A stretch of DNA of 44,926 nucleotides from Oscillospiraceae bacterium (GCA_017523995.1 JAFWUX010000115.1:1-44926), one strand, 5' to 3'; counted from the first letter of the stretch, positions 6,327 through 14,149 are shown. Translations and numbers: made by a program. Notes: a model not told the origin generated them from the sequence alone.

Positions 6327-7362
6327 TCTTGCGGCGATTGCGCAGAACACACAGTCTGACAATATCCGCATGATCGACATTGACGAGCTACATGAATCAA
6401 CAGCCAATTTCTTTGAGATTGAACGAATCGAAGAATTTGCCTATACGATTCTTGGTCAGGGTGGCGTAAAGGATAATCTGATCGTGCGTCCGCTGGAAAG
6501 CGGCGGCTATGAGATCATCAGCGGACACCGGCGCAGAGCTGCGGTGCAGTATCTGCTCGATCACGGCGAAAGTATTTCACGGCTTCTCCCATGCCTGATT
6601 CAGAGCTATGAGGATGAAGATTCCATGATGCTTGATCTGATCCTCATGAATGTATCAGCGCGGCAGCTTTCCGATCAGGAGCTTTGGCAATGCTACGAAA
6701 AGCTGAACAGCATTCTGCAACGCAAAAAGGAAGCTGGCGAACGCTTCGGGCGCGTGCGTGAAACGATTGCACAGATTCTCGGAGTATCGCCTTCACAGGT
6801 CGGCAAATTGCAGAATGTTGATCGCAATGCGATTGAACCGGTTAAGGAAGCCGTTGCAAACGGCGATATTTCAATCTCAACTGCGAATGTAATTGCCCAG
6901 CTCGATGAAGAACAGCAGGAAGAACTTGCTGCCGGTGATCTGAGTGAGATCAAGCCGAAGGAGATTAAAAAGGCTGCTGCGAAAAAAGTTGACACAAGTA
7001 GCAACTTTTCTGATGCAGAGGATGTTCCCCTGCCTGAACCGGTCACAGTGAAATGGAACGGAGAAATGCAGCTAAAAGCAGTCAGAAAGCAGCTCATGCA
7101 TCTGGTGAATAATAAACTGCGTGATGATGCCCTGACAATGAACGGCATGGATTTCACAAACGAATTCCGAGCGGTAAACAGGACTACCGGTTTTGGCTTT
7201 GAATCGGGGGTATTCACAAACTGTTCGTATGACCGTATTACCATTTCTTTTTCAGCGCCGGAAAAACATGATAATATCCGTAAAATCGAAATCACATGGC
7301 GCATGGCAGCAAAGTTTGTGCAGCAGTGGATTCAGGAATCGTCGTACAGTTTGGTGATGTGA
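6307..7362 (+). CDS. parB: ParB-family partition protein
   Basis: The 351-aa product has the ParB/Srx nucleotide-binding region at about residues 15-120, with the core GGYEIISGHRRRAAVQYLLD, followed by the central HTH domain (GERFGRVRETIAQILGVSPSQVGKLQNV). ParB binds parS sites and is moved by ParA. A lysine-rich linker (about residues 215-235) contains KVDTSSNF, which is a translation of the 18-bp repeat seen at three other places in the element, so the gene carries one copy of that motif in its own coding sequence. The AAAGGAG at 6288-6294 supports the ATG at 6307. Its last codons overlap the start of a truncated relaxase frame, and the exact natural C-terminus is uncertain. Confidence 0.88.
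   Translation: MKTMLSNLAAIAQNTQSDNIRMIDIDELHESTANFFEIERIEEFAYTILGQGGVKDNLIVRPLESGGYEIISGHRRRAAVQYLLDHGESISRLLPCLIQSYEDEDSMMLDLILMNVSARQLSDQELWQCYEKLNSILQRKKEAGERFGRVRETIAQILGVSPSQVGKLQNVDRNAIEPVKEAVANGDISISTANVIAQLDEEQQEELAAGDLSEIKPKEIKKAAAKKVDTSSNFSDAEDVPLPEPVTVKWNGEMQLKAVRKQLMHLVNNKLRDDALTMNGMDFTNEFRAVNRTTGFGFESGVFTNCSYDRITISFSAPEKHDNIRKIEITWRMAAKFVQQWIQESSYSLVM
6984..7009. repeat. Palindromic repeat copy 1 (inside parB)
   Basis: The core GTTGACACAAGTAGCAAC (6988-7005) is extended here to perfect 8-base arms, AAAAGTTG and CAACTTTT, around a 10-base centre that itself keeps AC..GT symmetry. Copies are at 14844, 15542 and 21513. It is a candidate protein-binding site, possibly parS. Confidence 0.7.
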
Positions 7363-8936
7363 AAACAGCACCATGCGGAAGTAGTCGCGGAGAAATTGCA
7401 GCGCAACTTCTCAATGAATATATGAAAGAGTTTCAGCAGCGCAATCCAAATCTTCATGTGTTTAATGCCGTTCTGCATTTGGACGAAGCAAGCCCGCACA
7501 TTCACATTAACTTTGTTCCGTTCTATACGCAGGGACGGAAGAACGGTTTATCAAAAGGTGTGTCTATGAAACAAGCATTGATTGAGCAGGGGTTCAAACC
7601 TCGCACAACAAAGGAAAATCAACTTGTTTTGTGGGAATCATCAGAACGCGCAGCTATGGAAAGCATCCTGCATCAGCACGGTTATGTGCGGGAGGACAAG
7701 GGCGTGCATCGTGCGCACATGACAGTAGAAGATTACAAGCAATCGCAGGATGTAAAACGATATCAGGAAAAGCTCCGCGCTTCCGTTATCGTAACAGAAA
7801 GTGACCACAGGGATGAAAACATCCGTCAACTGAAAGAGCAATTGATTTTGGTGAAGCATGAATCCGAAAAGTTGAAACGAGAGAAGAAATCTCCGTTCAT
7901 GGCTTTCTTCTATACGATTCCGGAAAAGCAAGCGTTTGTGCAAGCAAGGCTCGATCAGCTTGGCATTCCTTATCACGAAACCGAGAACGGTTTTGAAGCG
8001 CAGCAGTGCTATGCCGAAGAAATCAGAAAGATTGAAAAAGAATTCAGTCCGAAGAACAATCAGCGCGAAAAGCTCCGCAATGACATTGACCATTTGCTGA
8101 TGATGTGCAAGGACTTTGATGAACTGCTTGCGCTGCTGCAAGAAGAAAAATACGAAGTGAAGCGCGGAAAATATATTTCGGTCAAACCGGAGAACGGCGG
8201 TTCTTTTATCCGCCTGAAAAGTCTTGGCGAACATTACAGCGAAATCGCCTTGAAAAACCGGCTGCGTGAAAAGGCGATTTACGAACGGGAACTTGCAAAG
8301 AGAGTTGCCGAAGCGCGTCAGAAATCTGCTCCGAATGCCGTTGTTCTGCGTACAATGCAATTCTATATTGTATCGTATGGAAAAGGCGCACTGCCAATGC
8401 GGAGAAGCAATCCGCAGAAGCCTTATGCATGGACAAATGATTCTGAGTTGGATTCGCTGCTTGCGCTGAACAAAAAAATAAACGACGGGGCGTCGCTTGA
8501 TTCCTTGCGCGCTGACTTTGCTGAAAAAGAAAAAGCAGCAGCGGATGCAGAAAGCAAGCTGCGTGCAGAGGAAAAAGATTTACGAGAATTTTATGATCTG
8601 AAAGAAAAGCTGTTGATCGTTTATGAAGGAAAACCGTCAAAGCTCTTTACCAGAGAACAGGCAGCAGCATCTTTGAAATCATATCCGTCTATCAATCGAG
8701 CGAATTACAGAAATGTCGATGCTCTGATCGCCAATCAGGAGCAAGCTGTCCGAAAAGCCGCTGCGGATCATGAGCAAAAGAAAACCACACTTGCTGAAAG
8801 CTCTGATACATTGGCGACAGCGGAAAAAGTTTTCGGCGGCACTTTTGTTCAGTCGCTCGGTGCGGAGGAACGACTGCGGCGTGCAAATCAGTTCGTCCCG
8901 AACGGAATGAAATATGCAAATGGAGGTGGAATCTGA
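7296..8936 (+). CDS. MobV/Pre-type relaxase, N-terminally truncated
   Basis: From about residue 15 the 546-aa frame matches the plasmid recombination/mobilization (Mob_Pre) family. It has RNPNLHVFNAVLHLDEASPH followed by IHINFVPF, the HxDExxPHxH metal site, then the typical GVSMKQALIEQGF. A long charged middle part (residues 165-215) looks like coiled coil, and the segment EEKYEVKRGKYISVKPENGG recurs in the first relaxase. Family members carry roughly 80-130 residues before the metal site, including the catalytic region; only about 45 are present, and the first 20 codons overlap the end of parB in another frame without a ribosome binding site. I infer a deletion that fused parB to the relaxase gene, leaving it probably inactive. 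Confidence 0.75.
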   Translation: MAHGSKVCAAVDSGIVVQFGDVKTAPCGSSRGEIAAQLLNEYMKEFQQRNPNLHVFNAVLHLDEASPHIHINFVPFYTQGRKNGLSKGVSMKQALIEQGFKPRTTKENQLVLWESSERAAMESILHQHGYVREDKGVHRAHMTVEDYKQSQDVKRYQEKLRASVIVTESDHRDENIRQLKEQLILVKHESEKLKREKKSPFMAFFYTIPEKQAFVQARLDQLGIPYHETENGFEAQQCYAEEIRKIEKEFSPKNNQREKLRNDIDHLLMMCKDFDELLALLQEEKYEVKRGKYISVKPENGGSFIRLKSLGEHYSEIALKNRLREKAIYERELAKRVAEARQKSAPNAVVLRTMQFYIVSYGKGALPMRRSNPQKPYAWTNDSELDSLLALNKKINDGASLDSLRADFAEKEKAAADAESKLRAEEKDLREFYDLKEKLLIVYEGKPSKLFTREQAAASLKSYPSINRANYRNVDALIANQEQAVRKAAADHEQKKTTLAESSDTLATAEKVFGGTFVQSLGAEERLRRANQFVPNGMKYANGGGI

Positions 8937-9664
8937 TGAAGCAGAGATTGTCTGCAACACAACTGAAAACACTTGCGATCATTGCTATGACCGTCGATCA
9001 CACAGCAATCATCTTTGCTGATAAGCACAGCTTGCTCTATTACTTCATGCGGATGTTCGGTCGGCTGACCGCGCCGATCATGGTATTCCTGCTGACAGAG
9101 GGATACCGACACACACGCAATCGAAAAAAATATCTGGCGCGGCTATTCATGTTCGCCGGTATCTCACAGCCGATTTATTTTCTATTCGTGTACGGAAGAA
9201 TGCCGGAGAACGCAGCAGAGTTTCTGCTGCACTGGAATGTGATGTTCTCGCTTGCACTCGGCTTGTTTGTTATGGTATTGTTTGATTCGGAAAAGATACA
9301 AACAGCGCCGAGCATGATTCTGCTCGGAATTCTGATTTCGCTTGCACACTTCGGTGACTGGTCGTATCTGATTCCGGCATGGACGATTATCTTCTTCTGC
9401 TATTATAAGAGGGATAACAAAAAGATGATTGTTCTCTTTGCTCTGGCATCGGTCACGCTGCAAACGCTGGTTTACTTGCGCGAGTTTGACAGCTTCGCTC
9501 TTTTTTCTTTTCAGTATGGTACTCTCTTTTCTCTCATACCGATCTCAATGTATAACGGACAGCGCGGAAATGTTCGACACAATAATCTGAACCGCTGGTT
9601 CTTTTACATCTTCTATCCCGCGCACATGGTTGTGCTGATGGCGATTCAGGTGCTGCTTGGATGA
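8936..9664 (+). CDS. TraX-family integral membrane protein
   Basis: The 242-aa product starts SATQLKTLAIIAMTVDHTAI and continues LYYFMRMFGRLTAPIMVFLL, the conserved opening of the TraX family (named for F-pilin acetylation), with about seven hydrophobic segments and a C-terminal FYIFYPAHMVVLMAIQVLLG. TraX proteins are membrane acyltransferase-like enzymes. In Gram-positive elements their substrate is not known, and no pilin is visible here. GGAGG lies upstream and the ATG overlaps the relaxase stop (TGATG), so it is the last gene of the parA-parB-mob operon. It is intact. Confidence 0.88.
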   Translation: MKQRLSATQLKTLAIIAMTVDHTAIIFADKHSLLYYFMRMFGRLTAPIMVFLLTEGYRHTRNRKKYLARLFMFAGISQPIYFLFVYGRMPENAAEFLLHWNVMFSLALGLFVMVLFDSEKIQTAPSMILLGILISLAHFGDWSYLIPAWTIIFFCYYKRDNKKMIVLFALASVTLQTLVYLREFDSFALFSFQYGTLFSLIPISMYNGQRGNVRHNNLNRWFFYIFYPAHMVVLMAIQVLLG

Positions 9665-9681
9665 AAAATGCTCTCGCGGTC

Positions 9682-9710
9682 TTGACAAAGCGGCTGGTTT
9701 CCGCTATAAT
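9682..9710 (+). promoter_or_regulatory. Consensus promoter for the 9750 gene
   Basis: TTGACA (9682-9687) and TATAAT (9705-9710) are 17 bases apart, both perfect. Transcription should start near 9717, so upstream ATG codons at 9657-9717 cannot be used from this promoter. Confidence 0.8.
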
Positions 9711-9749
9711 CATAATATGGAATTGATTAGAATTAGAAGGATGTGCAAT

Positions 9750-10229
9750 GTGACTATGCTTTTTTTCAAAAAGAAGAAAAACAATGTCCTGCTTCCTGAA
9801 ATGGAAGAAATAGTATTTACATTTCCGCTTTATGTTGACCTATACAAGAGGGGCTTTGAGGAAATAGCGAATTATGAACCGAAACGACTCTCTGGCAAAG
9901 AAGCCTATGACCGAATCATTCAAGATTGTAATGGAACGAATTGGATTACCGAAGTGTGTGATACATTTCACGGGGCTTCACTTCAAAAGTATTATCCCTT
10001 GCCTGACATAGTCTTTGATTTCAGAATAAGAATAACAGATGCAGGAACGACTTTGATAACCGCAAAAGCTAAATTAGGAATAAGTGATGAAGAAAAAAAA
10101 GCAATCTACGATTTTCTTAACAGCTTATTGTCTGACGGATGGGGTGAGGATTCAATTCCGTCGTTTGAAGCGGATGAAGATGATCCTGAAGTTGAAGCGA
10201 TTCAAATTTCATTTTGGAATTCCAGATAG
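9750..10229 (+). CDS. Hypothetical acidic protein with its own promoter
   Basis: The frame encodes about 159 residues, beginning VTMLFFKKKKNNVLLPEMEEIVFTFPLYVDLYKRGFEEI and ending in an acidic tail (FEADEDDPEVEAIQISFWNSR). No family is recognised; the middle has alternating strands and helices (YPLPDIVFDFRIRITDAGTTLITAKAKLGIS). The start is uncertain: GTG 9750 has AGAAGG 9 bases upstream, while ATG 9756 and ATG 9741 are in frame but worse spaced. It lies between traX and the Ala/Lys-rich gene and is transcribed from the consensus promoter at 9682-9710, apart from the partition operon. It may be an immunity-like or element-specific protein, but nothing shows this directly. Confidence 0.65.
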   Translation: MTMLFFKKKKNNVLLPEMEEIVFTFPLYVDLYKRGFEEIANYEPKRLSGKEAYDRIIQDCNGTNWITEVCDTFHGASLQKYYPLPDIVFDFRIRITDAGTTLITAKAKLGISDEEKKAIYDFLNSLLSDGWGEDSIPSFEADEDDPEVEAIQISFWNSR

Positions 10230-10284
10230 TTTTATATGCTCATACTAAATTATAAATACAAATAATGATATGGAGGTATCAATC

Positions 10285-10656
10285 ATGCCGAGAAGAAAGA
10301 AAACCGAAACCGCACCTGTTGCCGAAGTCACGGCAACGGTCGCAGCAGTAACCGTCACGGAAGCTGCCGCAGAAGCTCCTACCGAGAAGCCGGTAAAGAA
10401 ACCGTCGGCAAAGAAAGCCACTGCCGCAAAGAAGCCTGCCGCTAAAACCACAAAGGCAGCAGTACCGCAGGAAACCGTCAAGATTCAGTTCGACGCAGAT
10501 GAGTATGACTTCGCTCAAATCAAGAAAGCAGTCGAAGCGGATTACAAGAGCAAGGTCAAGGGCAGAATCAAGACTGTCGAAATCTACATCAAGCCGGAGG
10601 ATAAGGCTGTTTACTATGTTGTCAACGGTGACTTCTCCGATAAGATCGACCTGTGA
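10285..10656 (+). CDS. Ala/Lys/Pro-rich protein with C-terminal DUF6465-like domain
   Basis: The 123-aa product has two parts. Residues 1-65 are low complexity, basic and histone-tail-like, with repeated KKPxAKK blocks (KPVKKPSAKKATAAKKPAAK). Residues 66-123 form a small folded domain (VKIQFDADEYDFAQIKKAVE to YIKPEDKAVYYVVNGDF). The second part fits the DUF6465 family that I recall from Clostridia and their elements; its function is unknown. The basic tail suggests nucleic-acid binding. The start at 10285 is chosen because GGAGG lies 8 bases before it, while the ATG at 10270 overlaps that site. Confidence 0.75.
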   Translation: MPRRKKTETAPVAEVTATVAAVTVTEAAAEAPTEKPVKKPSAKKATAAKKPAAKTTKAAVPQETVKIQFDADEYDFAQIKKAVEADYKSKVKGRIKTVEIYIKPEDKAVYYVVNGDFSDKIDL

Positions 10657-10681
10657 TTAATGTAGGAGGAGATTAACAAAT

Positions 10682-10963
10682 ATGAATAACGATCCACGAT
10701 CAATAATATTGTTTCCATCTGGAATTGGACGAACTCTGTCTGCATCAGGAAAGGTGTATATTGATATCAAAGAGGTAATAAACTATCATTGTGGCTCATT
10801 GAACTCACGCTTTTCTGAATTGGAATTTATAATAGCATTTGATTCGATGATTGGAAGCGGTGACATAAAAATATATGAGCCTACAGCAGACGATAAATAT
10901 ATGGAGAGAGATAACCATAGATACTATTACACTAATCAACAGCAAGATATCCTTAATCCTTAA
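10682..10963 (+). CDS. Small hypothetical protein
   Basis: The 93-aa product (DPRSIILFPSGIGRTLSASG and on to NQQQDILNP) follows a strong AGGAGGAG about 9 bases before its ATG at 10682. It has no membrane segment and no family I recognise. It lies 25 bases after the Ala/Lys-rich gene and is probably cotranscribed with it. It is the last plus-strand gene before the bidirectional terminator at 11083-11118. The 120 bases after it hold no other gene. Confidence 0.65.
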   Translation: MNNDPRSIILFPSGIGRTLSASGKVYIDIKEVINYHCGSLNSRFSELEFIIAFDSMIGSGDIKIYEPTADDKYMERDNHRYYYTNQQQDILNP

Positions 10964-11082
10964 ATTGAGTCCATTTGCTTTTCCTCTGCTTTCACAGGAT
11001 TTGTTTTTTGAACTCTGAGGCTCATTTCACACTTTGTCAGAATAAGCGTACCATATCATCATATTGTTCGGTTATTCATGAT

Positions 11083-11118
11083 AAAAAAAGAGAGGGAGCA
11101 GTTGCTCCCTCTTTTTTT
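11083..11118. terminator. Bidirectional intrinsic terminator
   Basis: An A-run, then GAGGGAGC-AGTT-GCTCCCTC, then eight T residues. With A on one side and T on the other it ends transcripts from both directions, and it sits exactly between convergent gene blocks (plus-strand genes to 10963, minus-strand genes from 11134). Confidence 0.88.
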
Positions 11119-11133
11119 CAGCAAGGCATTCTA

Positions 11134-12096
11134 TCAGTAATCAAGCATTGTCATGTAGAGCAATCTGCTGTTCCCGCACTCATACCATCCGGCAGCTTCC
11201 AGCAAATCCCATTCAGCTCGGTTCTTTGCTTCCTCCGGATAGGTGTCACCGCTGACGCGCATTCCCGCAGCGCGGAGATATAATTCCGGTGCAACCTTGA
11301 CCGATACTTCCGGCTCGTTCTGCGCAGCATCCGGATTCAGCAGCTTCACAGCAGCCTGATCGCTGATCTGTGATACGATACCACAAGCAATGTCTGTCTG
11401 CATCTGCCGTTTACTTTTGTCATGCGGCAGCGGGTACGGGTAGAAAGCAATCAGGTCAATGTAGTAATCCTTTTCCGGCGCATAGGTATATCGCTTGTTC
11501 ACTGCATTCTCGTCAGCAGCTTCATCGAGTGCTTCATTGACAAAACGAATGAGTCCGCCGAGCAGAGTCTGAATGATGCCGGTTCTTTCTTTTTCGTTGT
11601 CATATTCCGGAGCAATGCCGATTCCATTCACATAGAACACATTCATGTTTTCGACTGCATCACAGACTGCGCTGATCGACGGATCGGACAATGCCGACCA
11701 GCAGTATTCCAAATCCTGACTGAAATCATCACAGATCATGTGCGGATCATATCCGTATTCAGCAATGAGCTTTGTCATAATCAGCCATCCGGACAGAACG
11801 CAGACTTCCCGACCGAGTTCCTTGTTCTTTTCCGGCTCATCGCTCATCATTGCCATGTCATCTTCGGACAGTTCACGGATTCTGATTGATGCAATCGGCG
11901 TGTAGTCCGGCTCTTGCTCGTCATCGTCATCTTCTTCATACGGCTCTCCCGCCGCTTCAAGTTCGGCGCGTGCTTCCGCTTCGCGGTCGATTTTTATGAT
12001 CTCATACTGAATCAGGAAGTTGCGAAATGTCTCATCCTCTGTTGCTGAAAGCGAGACAACGGTTTCAATCGTATCAATCATTTCAAAGTCAGTCAT
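11134..12096 (-). CDS. Acidic 320-aa protein of unknown function
   Basis: The product is soluble and strongly acidic, with a DDDDEQE cluster near residue 60 and helical segments (ELGREVCVLSGWLIMTKLIAEYGYDP; GIIQTLLGGLIRFVNEALDEA). It ends GWYECGNSRLLYMTMLDY. I recognise no family, catalytic motif or signal peptide. The ATG at 12096 has GGAGG 9 bases upstream and lies 1 base after the stop of the composite regulator, so the two are one transcript and probably work together. It is the last gene before the bidirectional terminator. The low pI could suit a DNA mimic or protein-binding partner, but this is speculation. Confidence 0.75.
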   Translation of the reverse strand: MTDFEMIDTIETVVSLSATEDETFRNFLIQYEIIKIDREAEARAELEAAGEPYEEDDDDEQEPDYTPIASIRIRELSEDDMAMMSDEPEKNKELGREVCVLSGWLIMTKLIAEYGYDPHMICDDFSQDLEYCWSALSDPSISAVCDAVENMNVFYVNGIGIAPEYDNEKERTGIIQTLLGGLIRFVNEALDEAADENAVNKRYTYAPEKDYYIDLIAFYPYPLPHDKSKRQMQTDIACGIVSQISDQAAVKLLNPDAAQNEPEVSVKVAPELYLRAAGMRVSGDTYPEEAKNRAEWDLLEAAGWYECGNSRLLYMTMLDY

Positions 12097-12097
12097 T

Positions 12098-13180
12098 TTA
12101 GTTTTCCTCCATTATTTCTTTTTCAGACAGGTCTGCAACTGTGAACGCATCCTGCCAATCATAGTATTCCTCATTGGTGATCTGTCCGGATTTCCATTGC
12201 TCATGTTTGTCATACCATTGTGCGATAGCATCGCGCAGTATGTTGTTTGTAATTCGGATACCATCAGCATCCGGAACAATACTGCCGTCCTCTGCAATTT
12301 CAAACAGAATGTGGATTACATCGACAATACTGCGGATGTTTCGTTCCAGTAGTGCTGCAACATCAACCTTCAATGCGTCAGCAATGATCTGTAAGGTTTT
12401 ATCATCGGGGAATCTTCTGTTTTGTTCCCAATGATTAACAGCAGCTCTTGTTACATTGCAATACTTGCATAAATCTTCTGCCGTCTTATTCCGGCGTTCA
12501 CGGAGATATTGAATCTTAAAGCTTGTGCTGTGAGTAGAAACGCCGGTTGCGGTTGTTCCGTTCGGTTTCGTTTCGCCTTCATAATAGATTCGGTTTTTCG
12601 TTCGTGGAATCTCGCCCCTTTTTCGTGTGCGAGGATTATGCTTCCATTTTCTGCGAAGGCAACCGCAGGATTTGATTAGACCACTGCGAAGGTAATTCTC
12701 CCTGACCTCTTTTGTATTTCCGCATTCGCATTGACAGAGCCAATACCCTTTCCGTTGATCTGATTCGCGCAATACAGTCAGTTTTCCGGATGTTCGCCCT
12801 ATCATCATTGCTGCTTTACGATCACAGCCGCATGATGTCGCAAATCCCTTGCGCAATTTGCTCCCATTGAATTCTTTGGTCTTGCCGCAGTCACATTGAC
12901 ATATCCAATACTGCGCTCTTGTGCCCGATCTTCCGATAACGGTCAACATTCCAAATCGTTTGCCTGTCAAATCTGACTTCCTCCGAGCTATTTGTCGTTG
13001 ATTATCGTACCATTCCAGAAAGTTTCCGTTCTTAATCGCGGTTTCTGCTTCCTTGCGAATAGCGATGCAGTCATCAATATTCTTTGATTGCCTGAGCTGA
13101 TAATCTTTCCCTTGATAAGTAATCACAGCTCTATATGCGTTTTTGGAAGAAACAAAAAGCACGCCTTTCTCTCGTCCCAT
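12098..13180 (-). CDS. Composite DNA-binding regulator: AP2-like N-terminus, two CxCxC/CxC zinc-type repeats, XRE HTH
   Basis: The 360-aa protein has a clear modular build. Residues 1-60 (LFVSSKNAYRAVITYQGKDYQL and following) resemble AP2-like DNA-binding domains of phage integrases and HNH proteins. Residues 71-119 and 125-174 are two tandem copies of a Cys module, each with CxCxC (C94/96/98; C149/151/153) and a later CGC (C117/119; C172/174), preceded by GKxxGxLTV. Residues 220-275 are an XRE helix-turn-helix. Residues 276-345 match the C-terminal module of the HTH protein at 5781-6326. GGAGGTG precedes the ATG. This architecture suggests an element-specific repressor or activator with several DNA contacts; the exact target is not visible. 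Confidence 0.8.
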   Translation of the reverse strand: MGREKGVLFVSSKNAYRAVITYQGKDYQLRQSKNIDDCIAIRKEAETAIKNGNFLEWYDNQRQIARRKSDLTGKRFGMLTVIGRSGTRAQYWICQCDCGKTKEFNGSKLRKGFATSCGCDRKAAMMIGRTSGKLTVLRESDQRKGYWLCQCECGNTKEVRENYLRSGLIKSCGCLRRKWKHNPRTRKRGEIPRTKNRIYYEGETKPNGTTATGVSTHSTSFKIQYLRERRNKTAEDLCKYCNVTRAAVNHWEQNRRFPDDKTLQIIADALKVDVAALLERNIRSIVDVIHILFEIAEDGSIVPDADGIRITNNILRDAIAQWYDKHEQWKSGQITNEEYYDWQDAFTVADLSEKEIMEEN

Positions 13181-13407
13181 TTTTTCACCTCCAACTTTTT
13201 GTTGCCCGTTGCAATCACTATATCATATTCCAGAACGATACGCAAGCGTTTACAAGCATTTTCTACATCGTGTTGCAGTGTGCTGGCGGAAATCGAACCG
13301 ATGGTGTATTGCCTTTTGGACAATCGCTCAATGGTTTTGCTTGTAAAAATGGCAGCATTTTTCGTCTTTCTAGTCCGTGTAGTATTTTCTATTCCATTTA
13401 GTCTCAT
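13123..13407 (-). CDS. Doubtful small basic ORF upstream of the composite regulator
   Basis: This 94-aa frame (MRLNGIENTTRTRKTKNAAI through KRLRIVLEYDIVIATGNKKL) is basic and partly protein-like, and the frame stays open about 16 codons upstream of its ATG (to roughly 13455), but it overlaps the regulator start by 58 bases and lacks a good ribosome binding site. It may be the relic of a DNA-binding protein gene, or chance. I list it only as a candidate. Confidence 0.2.
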   Translation of the reverse strand: MRLNGIENTTRTRKTKNAAIFTSKTIERLSKRQYTIGSISASTLQHDVENACKRLRIVLEYDIVIATGNKKLEVKKWDERKACFLFLPKTHIEL

Positions 13408-13455
13408 TTCGTCCAGAATTTTCTGCTGGCGGATGCTGGCGAAACGCTAACGAAA

Positions 13456-13630
13456 ACCGTCAGATTTCAAGCATAATTATTTTTCGGGGATTCGCCTAGC
13501 TTTTGGCTGAATTTGTGCATTTTGCCAAATGACAGCCGATGCCGCACGCAGCAGCACCGGCTCTGTTCTTATTCTGCCCACACGGTCAGACCGGCTTCAC
13601 CGACCTCTAGCCGACCGGCACGGCATCCGA
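13456..13630. other. Non-coding GC-rich stretch downstream of the small-gene block
   Basis: The gap 13181-13630 has no convincing gene. From about 13530 it becomes GC-rich, unlike its AT-rich left side, with repeated ACCGGCT/CCGACC words and a spaced inverted repeat GATGCCG (13538-13544) and CGGCATC (13621-13627). It follows the stop of the 86-aa-frame gene on the minus strand, so it could be a structured 3' region, a small RNA or debris of an older gene. No promoter or terminator pair is visible. Confidence 0.35.
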
Positions 13631-13861
13631 TCATTCCGATGCGCTTTCGATATCCGAAATCGCTTCATCCAGAGAATCCAGCGCAGAATCCAGATTATCT
13701 ACTGCATTCTCGGCTTTCTCGTAGCGTTCAGAGGATTGCAGATTCTCCGGTATGTTCTCCATGTATTCTTCTTCTTCGTCCTTGACGGATTCGAGCATAC
13801 TGCGCAGCTCGGACAGTTTCTCTGAAATCTCTGCAAGCTGCTTTCTTCTTGGGTTGTTCAT
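13631..13861 (-). CDS. Small acidic coiled-coil protein
   Basis: The 76-aa product (NNPRRKQLAEISEKLSELRS to DNLDSALDSLDEAISDIESA) is almost wholly helical with heptad-like Leu/Ile spacing and is very acidic. It resembles a family of short hypothetical proteins I recall from Clostridia phages and integrative elements with the shared words ENLQSSERYEKAE; function unknown. The start at 13861 is preferred because AAAGGAA lies 7 bases upstream; an earlier in-frame ATG at 13891 lacks such a site. It is the last of three small leftward genes driven from the promoter at 14506-14478. Confidence 0.7.
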   Translation of the reverse strand: MNNPRRKQLAEISEKLSELRSMLESVKDEEEEYMENIPENLQSSERYEKAENAVDNLDSALDSLDEAISDIESASE

Positions 13862-13933
13862 TGCAGTTCCTTTCCATGAGGGAGCTTGCACTCCCCCACT
13901 ATTTTTCTTTTTCAGTCTGGTTTCCTGATGGAT

Positions 13934-14149
13934 TCATTTCAGCATAATGAGACAGATCACATCGTCAAACCAGAGTCCGCTTTCATCCTTGCTGCGCGGC
14001 ATCAGCTTGGCATTTCTGACTTCCTTTTCCCATTCAGGCTTCGCCCCATAGGTTTTCCAGAAGTCATGCTTGCACAATGGCTTCTCAGTCTCGGAAACAG
14101 AGAACTTCACCGATCCGTCCGTAACTGCAAATAACTCTTTCAGTTTCAT
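13934..14149 (-). CDS. Small hypothetical protein
   Basis: The 71-aa product (KLKELFAVTDGSVKFSVSET to WFDDVICLIMLK) follows AAGGAGG 7 bases before its ATG, a strong sign of real translation. It appears to be a small mixed alpha/beta protein; no family is recognised. It lies 44 bases after the 78-aa gene and 72 bases before the coiled-coil gene in the same leftward transcript. Confidence 0.7.
   Translation of the reverse strand: MKLKELFAVTDGSVKFSVSETEKPLCKHDFWKTYGAKPEWEKEVRNAKLMPRSKDESGLWFDDVICLIMLK

Noticed and set aside
13265..13300. tRNA-like words (GGTTCGATTTCCGCC on the minus strand)
   Set aside because: No matching acceptor 5' strand, D arm or anticodon arm is present, so it is not a tRNA and is probably chance.
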